From JAOSJL01 sp963704035 (GTDB lineage: Bacteria; Actinomycetota; Acidimicrobiia; IMCC26256; JAOSJL01): a stretch of 17,136 nucleotides of DNA. Below, piece by piece: positions 1 to 7,112 of this stretch. Positions within the stretch are counted from its first letter, which is position 1, and every line of letters starts with the position of its first letter. The DNA is taken from contig CAVPGR010000005.1 in assembly GCA_963704035.1 (NCBI GenBank), forward strand, positions 1-17,136. The letters run 5' to 3'. A model generated the notes under the pieces. It saw only the letters and a list, made by a program, of their open reading frames with translations, had not been told where the DNA came from and made no database searches. Position numbers and translations under genes: made by a program.

Positions 1-71
1 GATCAATGCTGAAGTGCACAGCTTCCTTCCGACTCGCCTGGTACCGGCACCCAGATTGCCACGAGTCGGCT

Positions 72-593
72 CTACGCGGGACGTGCCGCGTGCTTCCTCT
101 CTCGTGCCTTCTCTCGCGCTGACCAGATCATGCGCGCCAGGAACCCGACCGCGGACGACACGATGGCGACGGTGATGGAGAAGGGGACAACGCCTTCGCC
201 CACCGCCTGCGTGTCGATCAGGTGCAGCGGTGACAGTGCCACACCCCACATTGCCGTTTCGGCGCCGCCGGGTTGGCCCGAGATCCGAATGGCCGCGGCA
301 GATCCCAGCGGACCGAGCCCGACCATCGCCCAGATATACGTGAGGACGATGATGGCCATGAACGCCCAACCCCATTGACAGTGGGAGGTCCAGTCGTGCC
401 AGCAGTTCTCGTCGCTCGGGGAGGGGTTGGCCGAACTCCACCACGCTGCTGCCCCCACAGCGATGCCAAGGGGGACAAGCGCTCCGATCAGGTAGCCGGA
501 CACGGCGGCTGCGAAACCCGTGAGGGTGTCAGGCTGGGGCCGGCACTCGGTGGCCCGTGTCGCGATTCCACCGGTTGATCCGCCACGCACCAA
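72..593 (-). CDS. small integral membrane protein of unknown function
   Basis: I do not recognise the family. The 173-residue product has hydrophobic segments at about residues 25-51, 75-103 and 132-156, with a weaker one at 111-127, so three or four membrane spans are likely. The tail (about 156-173) is rich in Arg, Lys and Ala and is probably cytoplasmic. Residues 52-73, between the first two spans, contain two Cys (C64, C72) and several Trp. A disulfide there is possible if this loop faces outside. The only in-frame starts before the first span are TTG at 593 and GTG at 590; no clear Shine-Dalgarno favours either. The gene starts 33 bases after the ABC permease stop on the same strand, so co-transcription with that operon is plausible. 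A link to the transporter is inferred from position only. Confidence 0.7.
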   Translation of the reverse strand: MVRGGSTGGIATRATECRPQPDTLTGFAAAVSGYLIGALVPLGIAVGAAAWWSSANPSPSDENCWHDWTSHCQWGWAFMAIIVLTYIWAMVGLGPLGSAAAIRISGQPGGAETAMWGVALSPLHLIDTQAVGEGVVPFSITVAIVSSAVGFLARMIWSAREKARERKHAARPA

Positions 594-601
594 TTGTACC
601 C

Positions 602-626
602 GCCGAGTGTTTCGCCCGGGCTCGGC
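602..626 (-). terminator. possible stem-loop after ABC permease
   Basis: GCCGAG at 602-607 pairs exactly with CTCGGC at 621-626 around a 13-base loop. It fills the gap between the permease stop and the next minus-strand gene. There is no U-tract, and the 3' arm lies next to the GGCGGG that could serve as ribosome binding site for the downstream gene. It may be a weak terminator or a translational control hairpin. The stem is short and this GC-rich DNA makes such pairs by chance. Confidence 0.25.
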
Positions 627-3600
627 TCACTCGTCGCGCAGGAGCTCGGTCGGGTCGAGGCGGTTCACGAGCGCCGAGGCCAGCACCGCGGTGACTGCCG
701 TGGCGACCAGGACGATGCCCACGGGAACGAGGGCGGCTCCGGCGGGAAGAACGTACGCAGGCGAGAGGACGAACAGCGGCTGGAGCACCGTCACGAAGTA
801 GTAGCCCATCGCCGCACCCACGAGAACGCCGAGGGCCGCTCCGCCGATCGCAGCCGTACCGGCCTCGGCTCCGATGAGAACCCGAATCGTCCGCTGTTCG
901 AGGCCCTGGGCACGCAGCGTCACGTACTCGCGCCGGCGTTGCAGGAGCAGCCCGAAGACGAAGATCGCGATCGCCACGACGGCCATCGCCAGAGCGAAGG
1001 CGGCGTCGAGATCGACGAGGCCGCCGATGTTGAGTGCTGCGAGGCTCGACTGGTCGCGGGCGAGCGTGGTCTCCCGAGTATCGACCTGGAACGAGTCGGC
1101 GGCAACCGGGCCGGCCTCGAGCGATCCTGTCGCTGCCTGGAGCCCCGCGTCATTCCCCGACGTCGTGGACGCGAGGTAGAAGTCAGGGCCCATCGACGGG
1201 ATCTGACGGCTGTGCTCGTCGATCGACATGAGAGCGGCGGCGCCGTCAGGAAATCCGGGAAGTCGCTCGAAGAGCCCGGCGACGGTGACGTCGATGGTGG
1301 TCTGCTGGTCCGTTCCGCGGGCAAGGAGGACCTGGAGGCCGTCACCGACCTGGGCGCGGAGGAAGTCGGCCATGTCGGCACTCAGGAACACCGCCGTCGA
1401 GTCTGCTCGGAGAATCTCGATCGCCTCGTTCGCCGTCGAGGTCACGAAGTGCCGGTCTTCGAGCGGCGCCACCGCGCGGTAGGCGTCGAGATCGACCGCT
1501 GCGAGATTGGCGGGGTCAGAGGTGCGGGCGCTCTTGAGGATCACGTTGTGAACGCCGTAGATGACGGGAGCGACGTCGGCGACTCCCGACGTGCGGAACA
1601 GCGACGCGTCCTCGACGGTGTAGTCACGGCTGGAGTTGGGGCCGGGTGTGATCCGGATGTCGGAGCCCGTCGCGTACCGGGCGTCCTCGACCTTTGCCGC
1701 GTCGTAGGAGGCCGTGAAGGCCGTGAGGCTGACGGCAAGAGCGACGATCAGAGATACGGCGACCACGGCGTTGCCGACCGCCCAGGGGCGACGGCCGACG
1801 CCGAGTCGGTAGAGACTGATGAGTGGCTTCGTCGACCCGACGGTCGCGCCGCGGTGGCTTCGAGCGAGCAGTGCTCCAAAGAGGCGGGCGCCGAAGAGGG
1901 TTCCCGCGATCCAGACGGCGATCGGCAGAACGAGCAGGCTCAGGCGGAGATGCACCGCCCGGCCGAAGTAGACCGATCCGGCTTCGCCGGCGAAGGCGTC
2001 GGCGCGCACAGCCAGGATCGTGCCGACGGCGAGCACCGCAATGACGACGATGTCGAGGCCGGCCCGACGCCACAGCGGTGGTCGAGTCGCGAATCGGGCG
2101 CGGTCCTCGTGTATCTCCCGGTCGATGGAGCGCCGCCCGGTGATGTAGAGCGCGGCGCCGGTCGCCACGAGACCACCGATGGTCCCGAGAGCGGCCGACG
2201 TGAGGAGGCGGGGTATCCCGGCCCGCTGGAGGGAGTCGAGACCGAGAGCGCCGACGGCGGCGAGGTAGCCGAGCCCCAGGCCGACGATCGAGCCGACCGC
2301 CGTGAGAAGGGCGGTGCGGAGCGTCAGCATCCGGAGCAGATCCCGTCTGCTCGCCCCGCGGATACGGAGAGTCGCCTGTTCGCGACGCTGAGCCTGGGCG
2401 AGAACGCTTCCCGCGTAGGCGGCGAGAAGAGCGGCGAGCAGCGCCCCCGGAACGCCGAGGAACACGAAAAGGCTCTTGGCCGCGGAGGCGTCGTCGGCCG
2501 CCACGGTCAGCGTGTTGGAGATGTTGTCGAGGAGGAAGTCCTGATGGGCGGCCTGGGCGTTGACGTCCTCTGCGATGCGCTGGGTCTGGGCGTTGGCCGT
2601 CGACGGGTCGGCGTCGAGCGGCGCGCGGTCGACCCAGATGTCGATCTCACGAACCGGCACGTTCTTGAGGCGGCCGCCGAGGGCGACCGCCGCCCGTTCA
2701 TATGCGGGGAGCACGGTCTCACCGAACACGTCGGGCGTGACCACCACGGAGTGTCGGGTGTACACGAAGTTCTCGAGATCACCGCCGCGACGGCTGGCGA
2801 ACAGCGACCGCGCCCGCGACAGGTCGGCGACGCCCGACACCTCGAAGTCGGCGGTGCTCCCGTCGGGGAGCTGCACGGTGACCGTGTCACCGATCCCGAG
2901 GCCGAGTGCCTGTGACGTCTCGGCGCTGATGACGGCTCCCTGGCCGTTGAGCTCGCCGTCGACGATGACGATCGTCGGGTCGTTCTCGGCGTAGGAAGGA
3001 TCGAGGCCGAACACCTTCGCCGGCCCCGGCGCCGCCATGCCCCCGGCGGAGAGAGCCTCGGCCCCCAGGTCGGCGCTGTCGAGCATACCGACCCGGGCGA
3101 CCCCTTCGATGCCGGCGATCTGGTCGGCGAGCTGATCAGGCGGCACAGGAGGAGGCTGGTTCGCCGCGACGGGCGTGACGGCCTCTCGGGTCGAAAACCA
3201 CGACTCCACCACCGGGTCGCTCCCCGGTGATGCCGCGTCCGCAACAACCTCGAAGTCGATGACGTGCGACTCGCCAGGTTCGAGATTCCCGAGGTTGTAG
3301 CCGGTCTTGCCGGGACCGGAAGCGAAGGGATTGTCCGCGGCGTCGGCCGCCGCAACATCGTTCGGGGCGACATCGGTGAGCGGTACGCCGTCGATCCCCG
3401 CCGAACCGGCTTCGTAGACCCAACCCGTCGTCGGAGCCGAGCGGACCGTCACCTCGTGAGCGGTCACCGCAGCGTCGTTGCGGATCTCGAGACGTACCGC
3501 GTGGCGTTGGCCGGCCTGGTCGAAGATGGCGGGGGCAACGTCCTCGGTGAGCGTCAGCTCGCCGCCGATGCGGTCGGACGTGATCCTCTGCATGTCGATC

Positions 3601-3761
3601 GGCAAGGGCGCCACGGCCCGCTGTGTCATGGAAGCCGACAGCCCGTCGACGAAGAAGAGGACGCCACAAAAGAGCCCCACGCCGAGGGTCACCCCCACCA
3701 TCGCCGACAGCGTGCGGCGGGGATTGCGGATCAGGTCGGCGACTACGTAGCGAGCGCGCAC
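627..3761 (-). CDS. ABC transporter permease with two FtsX-like domains and DUF11-like insertion
   Basis: This is the membrane subunit of a MacB/LolCE/FtsX-type ABC system, which uses ATP to move lipophilic or envelope molecules, or to send a mechanical signal, rather than to import nutrients. The 1044-residue product has a first span at 18-40 and a long extracytoplasmic region to about 425. Three spans follow (428-452, 478-504, 518-540), with 'QRREQATLRIRGAS' at the end of the first. There are further spans at 568-586, 606-630 and 664-684, a second extracytoplasmic domain (about 690-915), and three final spans (920-940, 970-990, 1006-1032) with 'RRREYVTLRAQG'. Both halves are therefore in one chain, and one copy could replace a LolC/LolE pair. 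It is longer than the usual 800-850 residues because of an insertion at about 82-190 that resembles a DUF11 domain. The GTG start lies 19 bases inside the upstream ATPase gene. Confidence 0.93.
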   Translation of the reverse strand: MRARYVVADLIRNPRRTLSAMVGVTLGVGLFCGVLFFVDGLSASMTQRAVAPLPIDMQRITSDRIGGELTLTEDVAPAIFDQAGQRHAVRLEIRNDAAVTAHEVTVRSAPTTGWVYEAGSAGIDGVPLTDVAPNDVAAADAADNPFASGPGKTGYNLGNLEPGESHVIDFEVVADAASPGSDPVVESWFSTREAVTPVAANQPPPVPPDQLADQIAGIEGVARVGMLDSADLGAEALSAGGMAAPGPAKVFGLDPSYAENDPTIVIVDGELNGQGAVISAETSQALGLGIGDTVTVQLPDGSTADFEVSGVADLSRARSLFASRRGGDLENFVYTRHSVVVTPDVFGETVLPAYERAAVALGGRLKNVPVREIDIWVDRAPLDADPSTANAQTQRIAEDVNAQAAHQDFLLDNISNTLTVAADDASAAKSLFVFLGVPGALLAALLAAYAGSVLAQAQRREQATLRIRGASRRDLLRMLTLRTALLTAVGSIVGLGLGYLAAVGALGLDSLQRAGIPRLLTSAALGTIGGLVATGAALYITGRRSIDREIHEDRARFATRPPLWRRAGLDIVVIAVLAVGTILAVRADAFAGEAGSVYFGRAVHLRLSLLVLPIAVWIAGTLFGARLFGALLARSHRGATVGSTKPLISLYRLGVGRRPWAVGNAVVAVSLIVALAVSLTAFTASYDAAKVEDARYATGSDIRITPGPNSSRDYTVEDASLFRTSGVADVAPVIYGVHNVILKSARTSDPANLAAVDLDAYRAVAPLEDRHFVTSTANEAIEILRADSTAVFLSADMADFLRAQVGDGLQVLLARGTDQQTTIDVTVAGLFERLPGFPDGAAALMSIDEHSRQIPSMGPDFYLASTTSGNDAGLQAATGSLEAGPVAADSFQVDTRETTLARDQSSLAALNIGGLVDLDAAFALAMAVVAIAIFVFGLLLQRRREYVTLRAQGLEQRTIRVLIGAEAGTAAIGGAALGVLVGAAMGYYFVTVLQPLFVLSPAYVLPAGAALVPVGIVLVATAVTAVLASALVNRLDPTELLRDE

Positions 3762-4483
3762 GGCTCTGTACTCGTCGGGGTGTTCGGTCGTTCGAGTCGC
3801 ATGCTGCGATCGGCGTGAGCGGCCATCGCCGGATCGTGGGTCACCATGACGAGGGTCGCTCCGATCTCACGTTGGACGTCGAGGAGCAGACCGATCACCC
3901 TCTCGGCACTGGCTTTGTCGAGAGATCCCGTGGGCTCGTCGGCGAGCATGATCGCCGGTCGGTGCACCACGGCCCGCGCCACAGCGGCCCGCTGGCGCTG
4001 ACCGCCCGACAGCTTGTCGGGAAGGCGGGCCGCGAAGTCGCCGATCTCCAACCGAGCGAGCACGTCAGCCGGGCTGCTCCAGCCTTCCGTGCCCGGTTCC
4101 ACTCCCGTGATGGCGAGCTGCAACGCGACGTTCTCTTCGACGGTGAGGTGGGGCAGCAGATTGTCGGCCTGGTACACCATTCCCAGATTGCGACGGCGGA
4201 AGCGGACACGGTCACGTTCGGACATCTCCGTCAGGGTCTCCGAGCCGATCGTGACGGTGCCGGAGTTCGGGACCGCCAGTCCGGCGAGGAGCCCGAGCAG
4301 CGTCGACTTGCCACAGCCACTCGACCCCATGATCGCCAGGCTCTCGCCGGCTTCGACGTCCAGATCGAGATCGTCGAGGGCACACACCAGGCCCGAGGTC
4401 GTGTGATGCTCGACGGTCACGTTCCGCGCCGCGATGGCGACACCCCTGCTCATCGGCACCGCATTCATCGACGCCGCATTCAT
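3743..4483 (-). CDS. ABC transporter ATP-binding protein, MacB/LolD type
   Basis: Cytoplasmic ATPase of the neighbouring FtsX-type transporter. Visible motifs are Walker A GSSGCGKST (53-61), Q-loop Gln105, signature LSGGQRQR (158-165), Walker B with catalytic Glu in IMLADEP (178-184), D-loop SLD and H-loop His216. All residues for hydrolysis are present. Length (246) is normal for the family. The gene overlaps the upstream ATPase by ATGA and the downstream permease by 19 bases. Three in-frame ATG codons (4483, 4468, 4453) are available; a 15-base tandem repeat created the first two. The conserved part begins near residue 13, so 4453 is a reasonable alternative start. Confidence 0.95.
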   Translation of the reverse strand: MNAASMNAVPMSRGVAIAARNVTVEHHTTSGLVCALDDLDLDVEAGESLAIMGSSGCGKSTLLGLLAGLAVPNSGTVTIGSETLTEMSERDRVRFRRRNLGMVYQADNLLPHLTVEENVALQLAITGVEPGTEGWSSPADVLARLEIGDFAARLPDKLSGGQRQRAAVARAVVHRPAIMLADEPTGSLDKASAERVIGLLLDVQREIGATLVMVTHDPAMAAHADRSMRLERPNTPTSTEPCALAT

Positions 4484-4490
4484 CGACGCT
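4461..4490. repeat. 15-bp tandem duplication at ATPase gene junction
   Basis: Two copies of a 15-base unit (4461-4475 and 4476-4490) differ only at the last base. On the minus strand they place two ATG codons in frame and encode the repeated Met-Asn-Ala at the start of the second ATPase. They also cover the last codons and stop of the first ATPase. Slippage is the likely origin. Confidence 0.8.
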
Positions 4491-5157
4491 GCACTCCGTG
4501 GTCGGAGAGCTCGTAGCGGCTGGTGGCCAGGTCGGCCAACCCCACATCGTGGCTGACGAACAACACGGCGAACTCTGCGTCGAGAATGGTGTCGATGACG
4601 TCGCTCGCGGTGTCGGCGTCGAGTTGCGCGACGACCTCATCGGCGAGAAGCAGCGCCGGTTCGTTGGCCATCGACACGGCGAGCGCGACACGCTGAGCCT
4701 CACCACCGGACAACTGTCGGGGAAGGTGCTCCGAGCGGTCTGCCACACCGGCCCGTTCGAGCAGCTCGAGAGCCCGCGCCCGCCCCGACCGGCGACGGCC
4801 CTTCGACGCGAAGGACTGCGCGAGCTGCACGTTCTCGCGCGCGGTGAGGAAGGGAATGAGATTGTCCGACTGGAGGGCGATACCCACGTGATCCGCCCGG
4901 ATCCTGGCTCTGTCTCGGTCGCCGAGCTCGCTCATCTCCCGGCCGTCGACCTCCACAGTGCCCTCGTCAGGTCGCAGCAGACCTGCCATCAGCGACAGGA
5001 GCGTGGACTTCCCGCTGCCCGAGGGTCCGATCAAGCTGGCCTTCTCACCGTGGTCCAGTCTGAGGTCGACGTCGGTCAGCACGACTGACCCTTCGGTATC
5101 GAGGGATTCGTACGACTTCGAGACGCCACTCAGGCGCATGACCGGTTCGACGCTCAC
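4480..5157 (-). CDS. ABC transporter ATP-binding protein, second subunit
   Basis: Second ATPase of the same operon, 225 residues and clearly different in sequence from its neighbour. Walker A is GPSGSGKST (44-52), Q-loop Gln96, signature LSGGEAQR (149-156), Walker B LLLADE (169-174) and H-loop His203. The usual 'DEPTGxLD' reads 'DEVVAQLD', so the Pro-Thr/Ser-Gly segment after the catalytic Glu is altered while Glu174 and the D-loop Asp180 remain. This suggests an active but diverged partner. With one two-halved permease, the two ATPases could form a heterodimer (inference). The GTG start at 5157 overlaps the lipoprotein stop (GTGA), and the stop overlaps the next gene (ATGA). An internal ATG at 5139 is a less likely start. 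Confidence 0.93.
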   Translation of the reverse strand: MSVEPVMRLSGVSKSYESLDTEGSVVLTDVDLRLDHGEKASLIGPSGSGKSTLLSLMAGLLRPDEGTVEVDGREMSELGDRDRARIRADHVGIALQSDNLIPFLTARENVQLAQSFASKGRRRSGRARALELLERAGVADRSEHLPRQLSGGEAQRVALAVSMANEPALLLADEVVAQLDADTASDVIDTILDAEFAVLFVSHDVGLADLATSRYELSDHGVQRR

Positions 5158-6032
5158 GCCGCAGGCTCCGAGGTGGGCGCGGTGCCGAACACGTCGGGGA
5201 CGACCTCAGCGGCGTGTGCTTCGAGGTCCAGCACCACCTGGCTCGCTTCCGCCAGACCCTCCGGGCTGAGTTCCACGAGATTGAGCAGCTCGAACGTGTC
5301 CTGGTGCAGGCTCGCGTCGAGCGGGACGTTGTCGATGACACCGACACCGGGCGCGTAGTACTTGTTCTCGTTGTCCGGCGCCCCGACTTCACCCTCCTGG
5401 ATGACGCGCACGCCGTCGTAGCAGTCGAACGTGACGCAGTGGGAGATATCGAGCTCCACGGGCTCGCCGACGCTGGCGTCCTCTCCCGGGGCGGCACCGA
5501 TGAACCACTTCGGCGTGTTCGCCTCCACCGTGGCGGGCATCAGGATGCCCGGCTGGCCGTCGTCGATCGTCCCCAGCCAGACGGTGTCGGTGTTGGTGTA
5601 CTCGCCGCCTTCGTAGTCCTCGGTGTAGCCACCGAGGATCCAGACGTTGCCGTCCTTGTCGAGGGCGAGATAGTCGATCGAACGCTGGGCGATCTCCCCG
5701 GCGTCGGTCGACTCGTCCAGCATGGCGATCGCGGGCACACCTTCGATCATTCGGACCACGTCGGTCATCGTCGTGATCACCTCGTGGGGAACGACGCGCG
5801 ACCCGACCTCCGTCGTGCCACCACGCACCCACTGCATTCCCGGTGTGAGGGGGTGATACGGATTCGTACTCAGCGTCGGATCGACGAAGTTGGCAGGGTC
5901 GAACTCGACCTGGGTTCCCGTTTCGTCGGCGCCTGACTCGGATGACGCGCTGCCCGAACCTCCGCTGCACGCTGCGAGGAGCAACGACGCGAGCACGAGC
6001 CCGGCGGCGACGCGCCGGCCGAGTCGCTTCAT
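5154..6032 (-). CDS. secreted lipoprotein of unknown function, first gene of ABC operon
   Basis: The 292-residue product begins MKRLGRRVAAGLVLASLLLAAC (cleavage before the Cys of LAAC). This is a clear lipoprotein signal, followed by a Ser/Gly/Glu linker, so the mature protein is tethered outside the membrane. The remainder is acidic and beta-rich. It includes 'DPTLSTNPYHPLTPGMQW' and 'DYLALDKDGNVWILGGYTED' (roughly mature residues 45-135), a possible disulfide pair in 'HCVTFDCYDG', and a helical C-terminal tail. I recognise no family name. The ATG at 6032 is preferred over one 45 bases upstream because the signal peptide starts there and AGGA lies just before it. Translational overlap with the ATPases points to a role with the transporter, as substrate-binding, cargo-handling or sensing partner. 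This is inferred from position. Confidence 0.85.
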   Translation of the reverse strand: MKRLGRRVAAGLVLASLLLAACSGGSGSASSESGADETGTQVEFDPANFVDPTLSTNPYHPLTPGMQWVRGGTTEVGSRVVPHEVITTMTDVVRMIEGVPAIAMLDESTDAGEIAQRSIDYLALDKDGNVWILGGYTEDYEGGEYTNTDTVWLGTIDDGQPGILMPATVEANTPKWFIGAAPGEDASVGEPVELDISHCVTFDCYDGVRVIQEGEVGAPDNENKYYAPGVGVIDNVPLDASLHQDTFELLNLVELSPEGLAEASQVVLDLEAHAAEVVPDVFGTAPTSEPAA

Positions 6033-6109
6033 TGTTCCTGTCTTCTGACGTCGTACGTGTTCTGGTGCCCGTTGCACGGTGGCCTCCTCGAGGTCGTCGT
6101 GGAGGCATC

Positions 6110-6166
6110 ATCGACGAGACGGGCTGAACCCCGGCTGAACGCCGGCGGAACGCCGCATGTGAACCG
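6110..6166 (-). promoter_or_regulatory. 11-nt GTTC direct repeats resembling a PhoP (PHO) box
   Basis: Read on the minus strand, GTTCCGCCGGC, GTTCAGCCGGG and GTTCAGCCCGT follow one another without a gap (6151 down to 6119). A further GTTCAC core sits 13 bases upstream (6164). Streptomyces PhoP binds 11-nt direct repeat units with consensus G(G/T)TCAYYYR(G/C)G. The middle unit matches 10 of 11 positions by my reading. The site ends about 85 bases before the lipoprotein start and lies in the only gap upstream of the ABC operon. An OmpR-family regulator site is likely; PhoP itself is inference. Confidence 0.5.
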
Positions 6167-6176
6167 CAGGCCTGAA

Positions 6177-6578
6177 TCAGCGGGGCCGGTGCTCGGTTCC
6201 GCGGCCCGGGGTGACGAACAGGGCTTCTCCGGGTTCGTGGACGTCGGAGGTGTGCCACACGTCCGTCGGGTTGACAAACGCCTGGCCCGGTTCCAGTTCG
6301 ATGCGTTGCTCGGCTCCGTCGATCTCCTGGATGAAATCGGACCGTCCGGAGAGGAGGACGACCAACTCCTCGCCGGCGGGGTGACGCTCCCACACATTCC
6401 ATGACGCGCTCTGGGGTGTGATGCACACGAGACGACCGTCGTCGCCGTCGGACGCGAACCGCTTTGCATACGCCTCGAGGAACTCGGGGTTCCACTCGAA
6501 ATCGGGCACCGGGGTGGCGCTCGCTCCGAGGCCGAGATGAACGAACGTCGACGACAGCTCGAAAGGAGAACCGCTCAT
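6177..6578 (-). CDS. cupin-domain protein
   Basis: The 133-residue product is a single-domain cupin. Motif 1 is 'HPAGEELVVLLSG' (66-78), giving His66 and Glu70/71 as metal ligands. Motif 2 is 'PGQAFVNPTDVWHT' (97-110), giving His109. The first His of the classical HxH pair is absent, so metal binding may use three ligands or differ from the standard. The N-terminal 45 residues form an extension ahead of the barrel. The start overlaps the stop of the DUF523 gene (ATGA) and there is no separate ribosome binding site, so translation is probably coupled. Substrate is not predictable; small cupins of this type may be sugar or acid binding proteins, isomerases or dioxygenases. Confidence 0.85.
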   Translation of the reverse strand: MSGSPFELSSTFVHLGLGASATPVPDFEWNPEFLEAYAKRFASDGDDGRLVCITPQSASWNVWERHPAGEELVVLLSGRSDFIQEIDGAEQRIELEPGQAFVNPTDVWHTSDVHEPGEALFVTPGRGTEHRPR

Positions 6579-7099
6579 CGCCGGAGTCTCGCATACCTCT
6601 CGGATCCGAGGACGCGCTCGAGAAACGCTCTCCGATGTGCCGGATTCCTCAACCGCTCCTCGTCTTCGACCGGTAGGCCGGAAAACGTCTCGATGAGCAC
6701 AGCGGCGAACCTGCCGACCGTGGGTTCGGACGCATCCTCGTCAGCAATCCGGGGCATGACGTCGCCCAGACCACAGCTGGGTGATCGGGCCTTCAGGACG
6801 TAGCCGTGGAGGCCATGGTCGACGAGCTCGGCGACGCGGCAGCGCGCGTAGGCCTCCATCTCGTCTGTGTGGTCCTTCTCGGAGCGGGTACCGACGAGCC
6901 GAATCTCACCATCGCGGCGCACGAGGTGCATCGGCTCGCGGGGAACTCCGAGGCCGAGCTCCACTTCGGGACACACCGGGACCCACTCGACCAACGGGCC
7001 CACGGTCTCGACCAGGAAGTCGTCGCGCTTGTGCCCGCCGTCGAAGCGGACCTCGTCACCGAGCAGGCACGAGGAGATCCCGAGTCGGATGGGCGCCAC
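6575..7099 (-). CDS. DUF523 family protein, TudS-like desulfurase candidate
   Basis: DUF523 proteins such as TudS hold a [4Fe-4S] cluster on three conserved cysteines and remove sulfur from thiouracil. Here the three are C11 (SSCLLG), C43 (VCPE) and C109 (SPSCG). Glu45 next to C43 is also kept. 'CPEVELGLGVPREPMHLV' and the C-terminal stretch 'RNPAHRRAFLERV' resemble the DUF523 half of YbgA-type proteins, which normally continue into a DUF1722 domain; this one stops at residue 174 without it. Start is GTG at 7099, preceded by GAGGAAGG. That ribosome binding site overlaps the mgtE stop 13 bases upstream. The role as a desulfurase is family inference. Confidence 0.85.
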   Translation of the reverse strand: MAPIRLGISSCLLGDEVRFDGGHKRDDFLVETVGPLVEWVPVCPEVELGLGVPREPMHLVRRDGEIRLVGTRSEKDHTDEMEAYARCRVAELVDHGLHGYVLKARSPSCGLGDVMPRIADEDASEPTVGRFAAVLIETFSGLPVEDEERLRNPAHRRAFLERVLGSERYARLRR

Positions 7100-7112
7100 G
7101 GCGAAACCTTCC

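Noticed and set aside
29..69. 8-bp inverted repeat CCGACTCG / CGAGTCGG after the first gene
   Set aside because: The loop is 25 bases and there is no U-tract; chance pairing is likely.
593..598. TACAAT on the minus strand as a -10 promoter element
   Set aside because: It overlaps the only usable start codons of the first gene and has no -35 partner at 16-18 bases, so a transcript from it would miss the start.
594..2915. 773-codon open frame on the plus strand
   Set aside because: It is antisense to the ABC permease, very rich in Arg, Glu, Gly and Asp, and has no domain-like hydrophobic pattern. Long shadow frames are expected in GC-rich DNA opposite a real gene.
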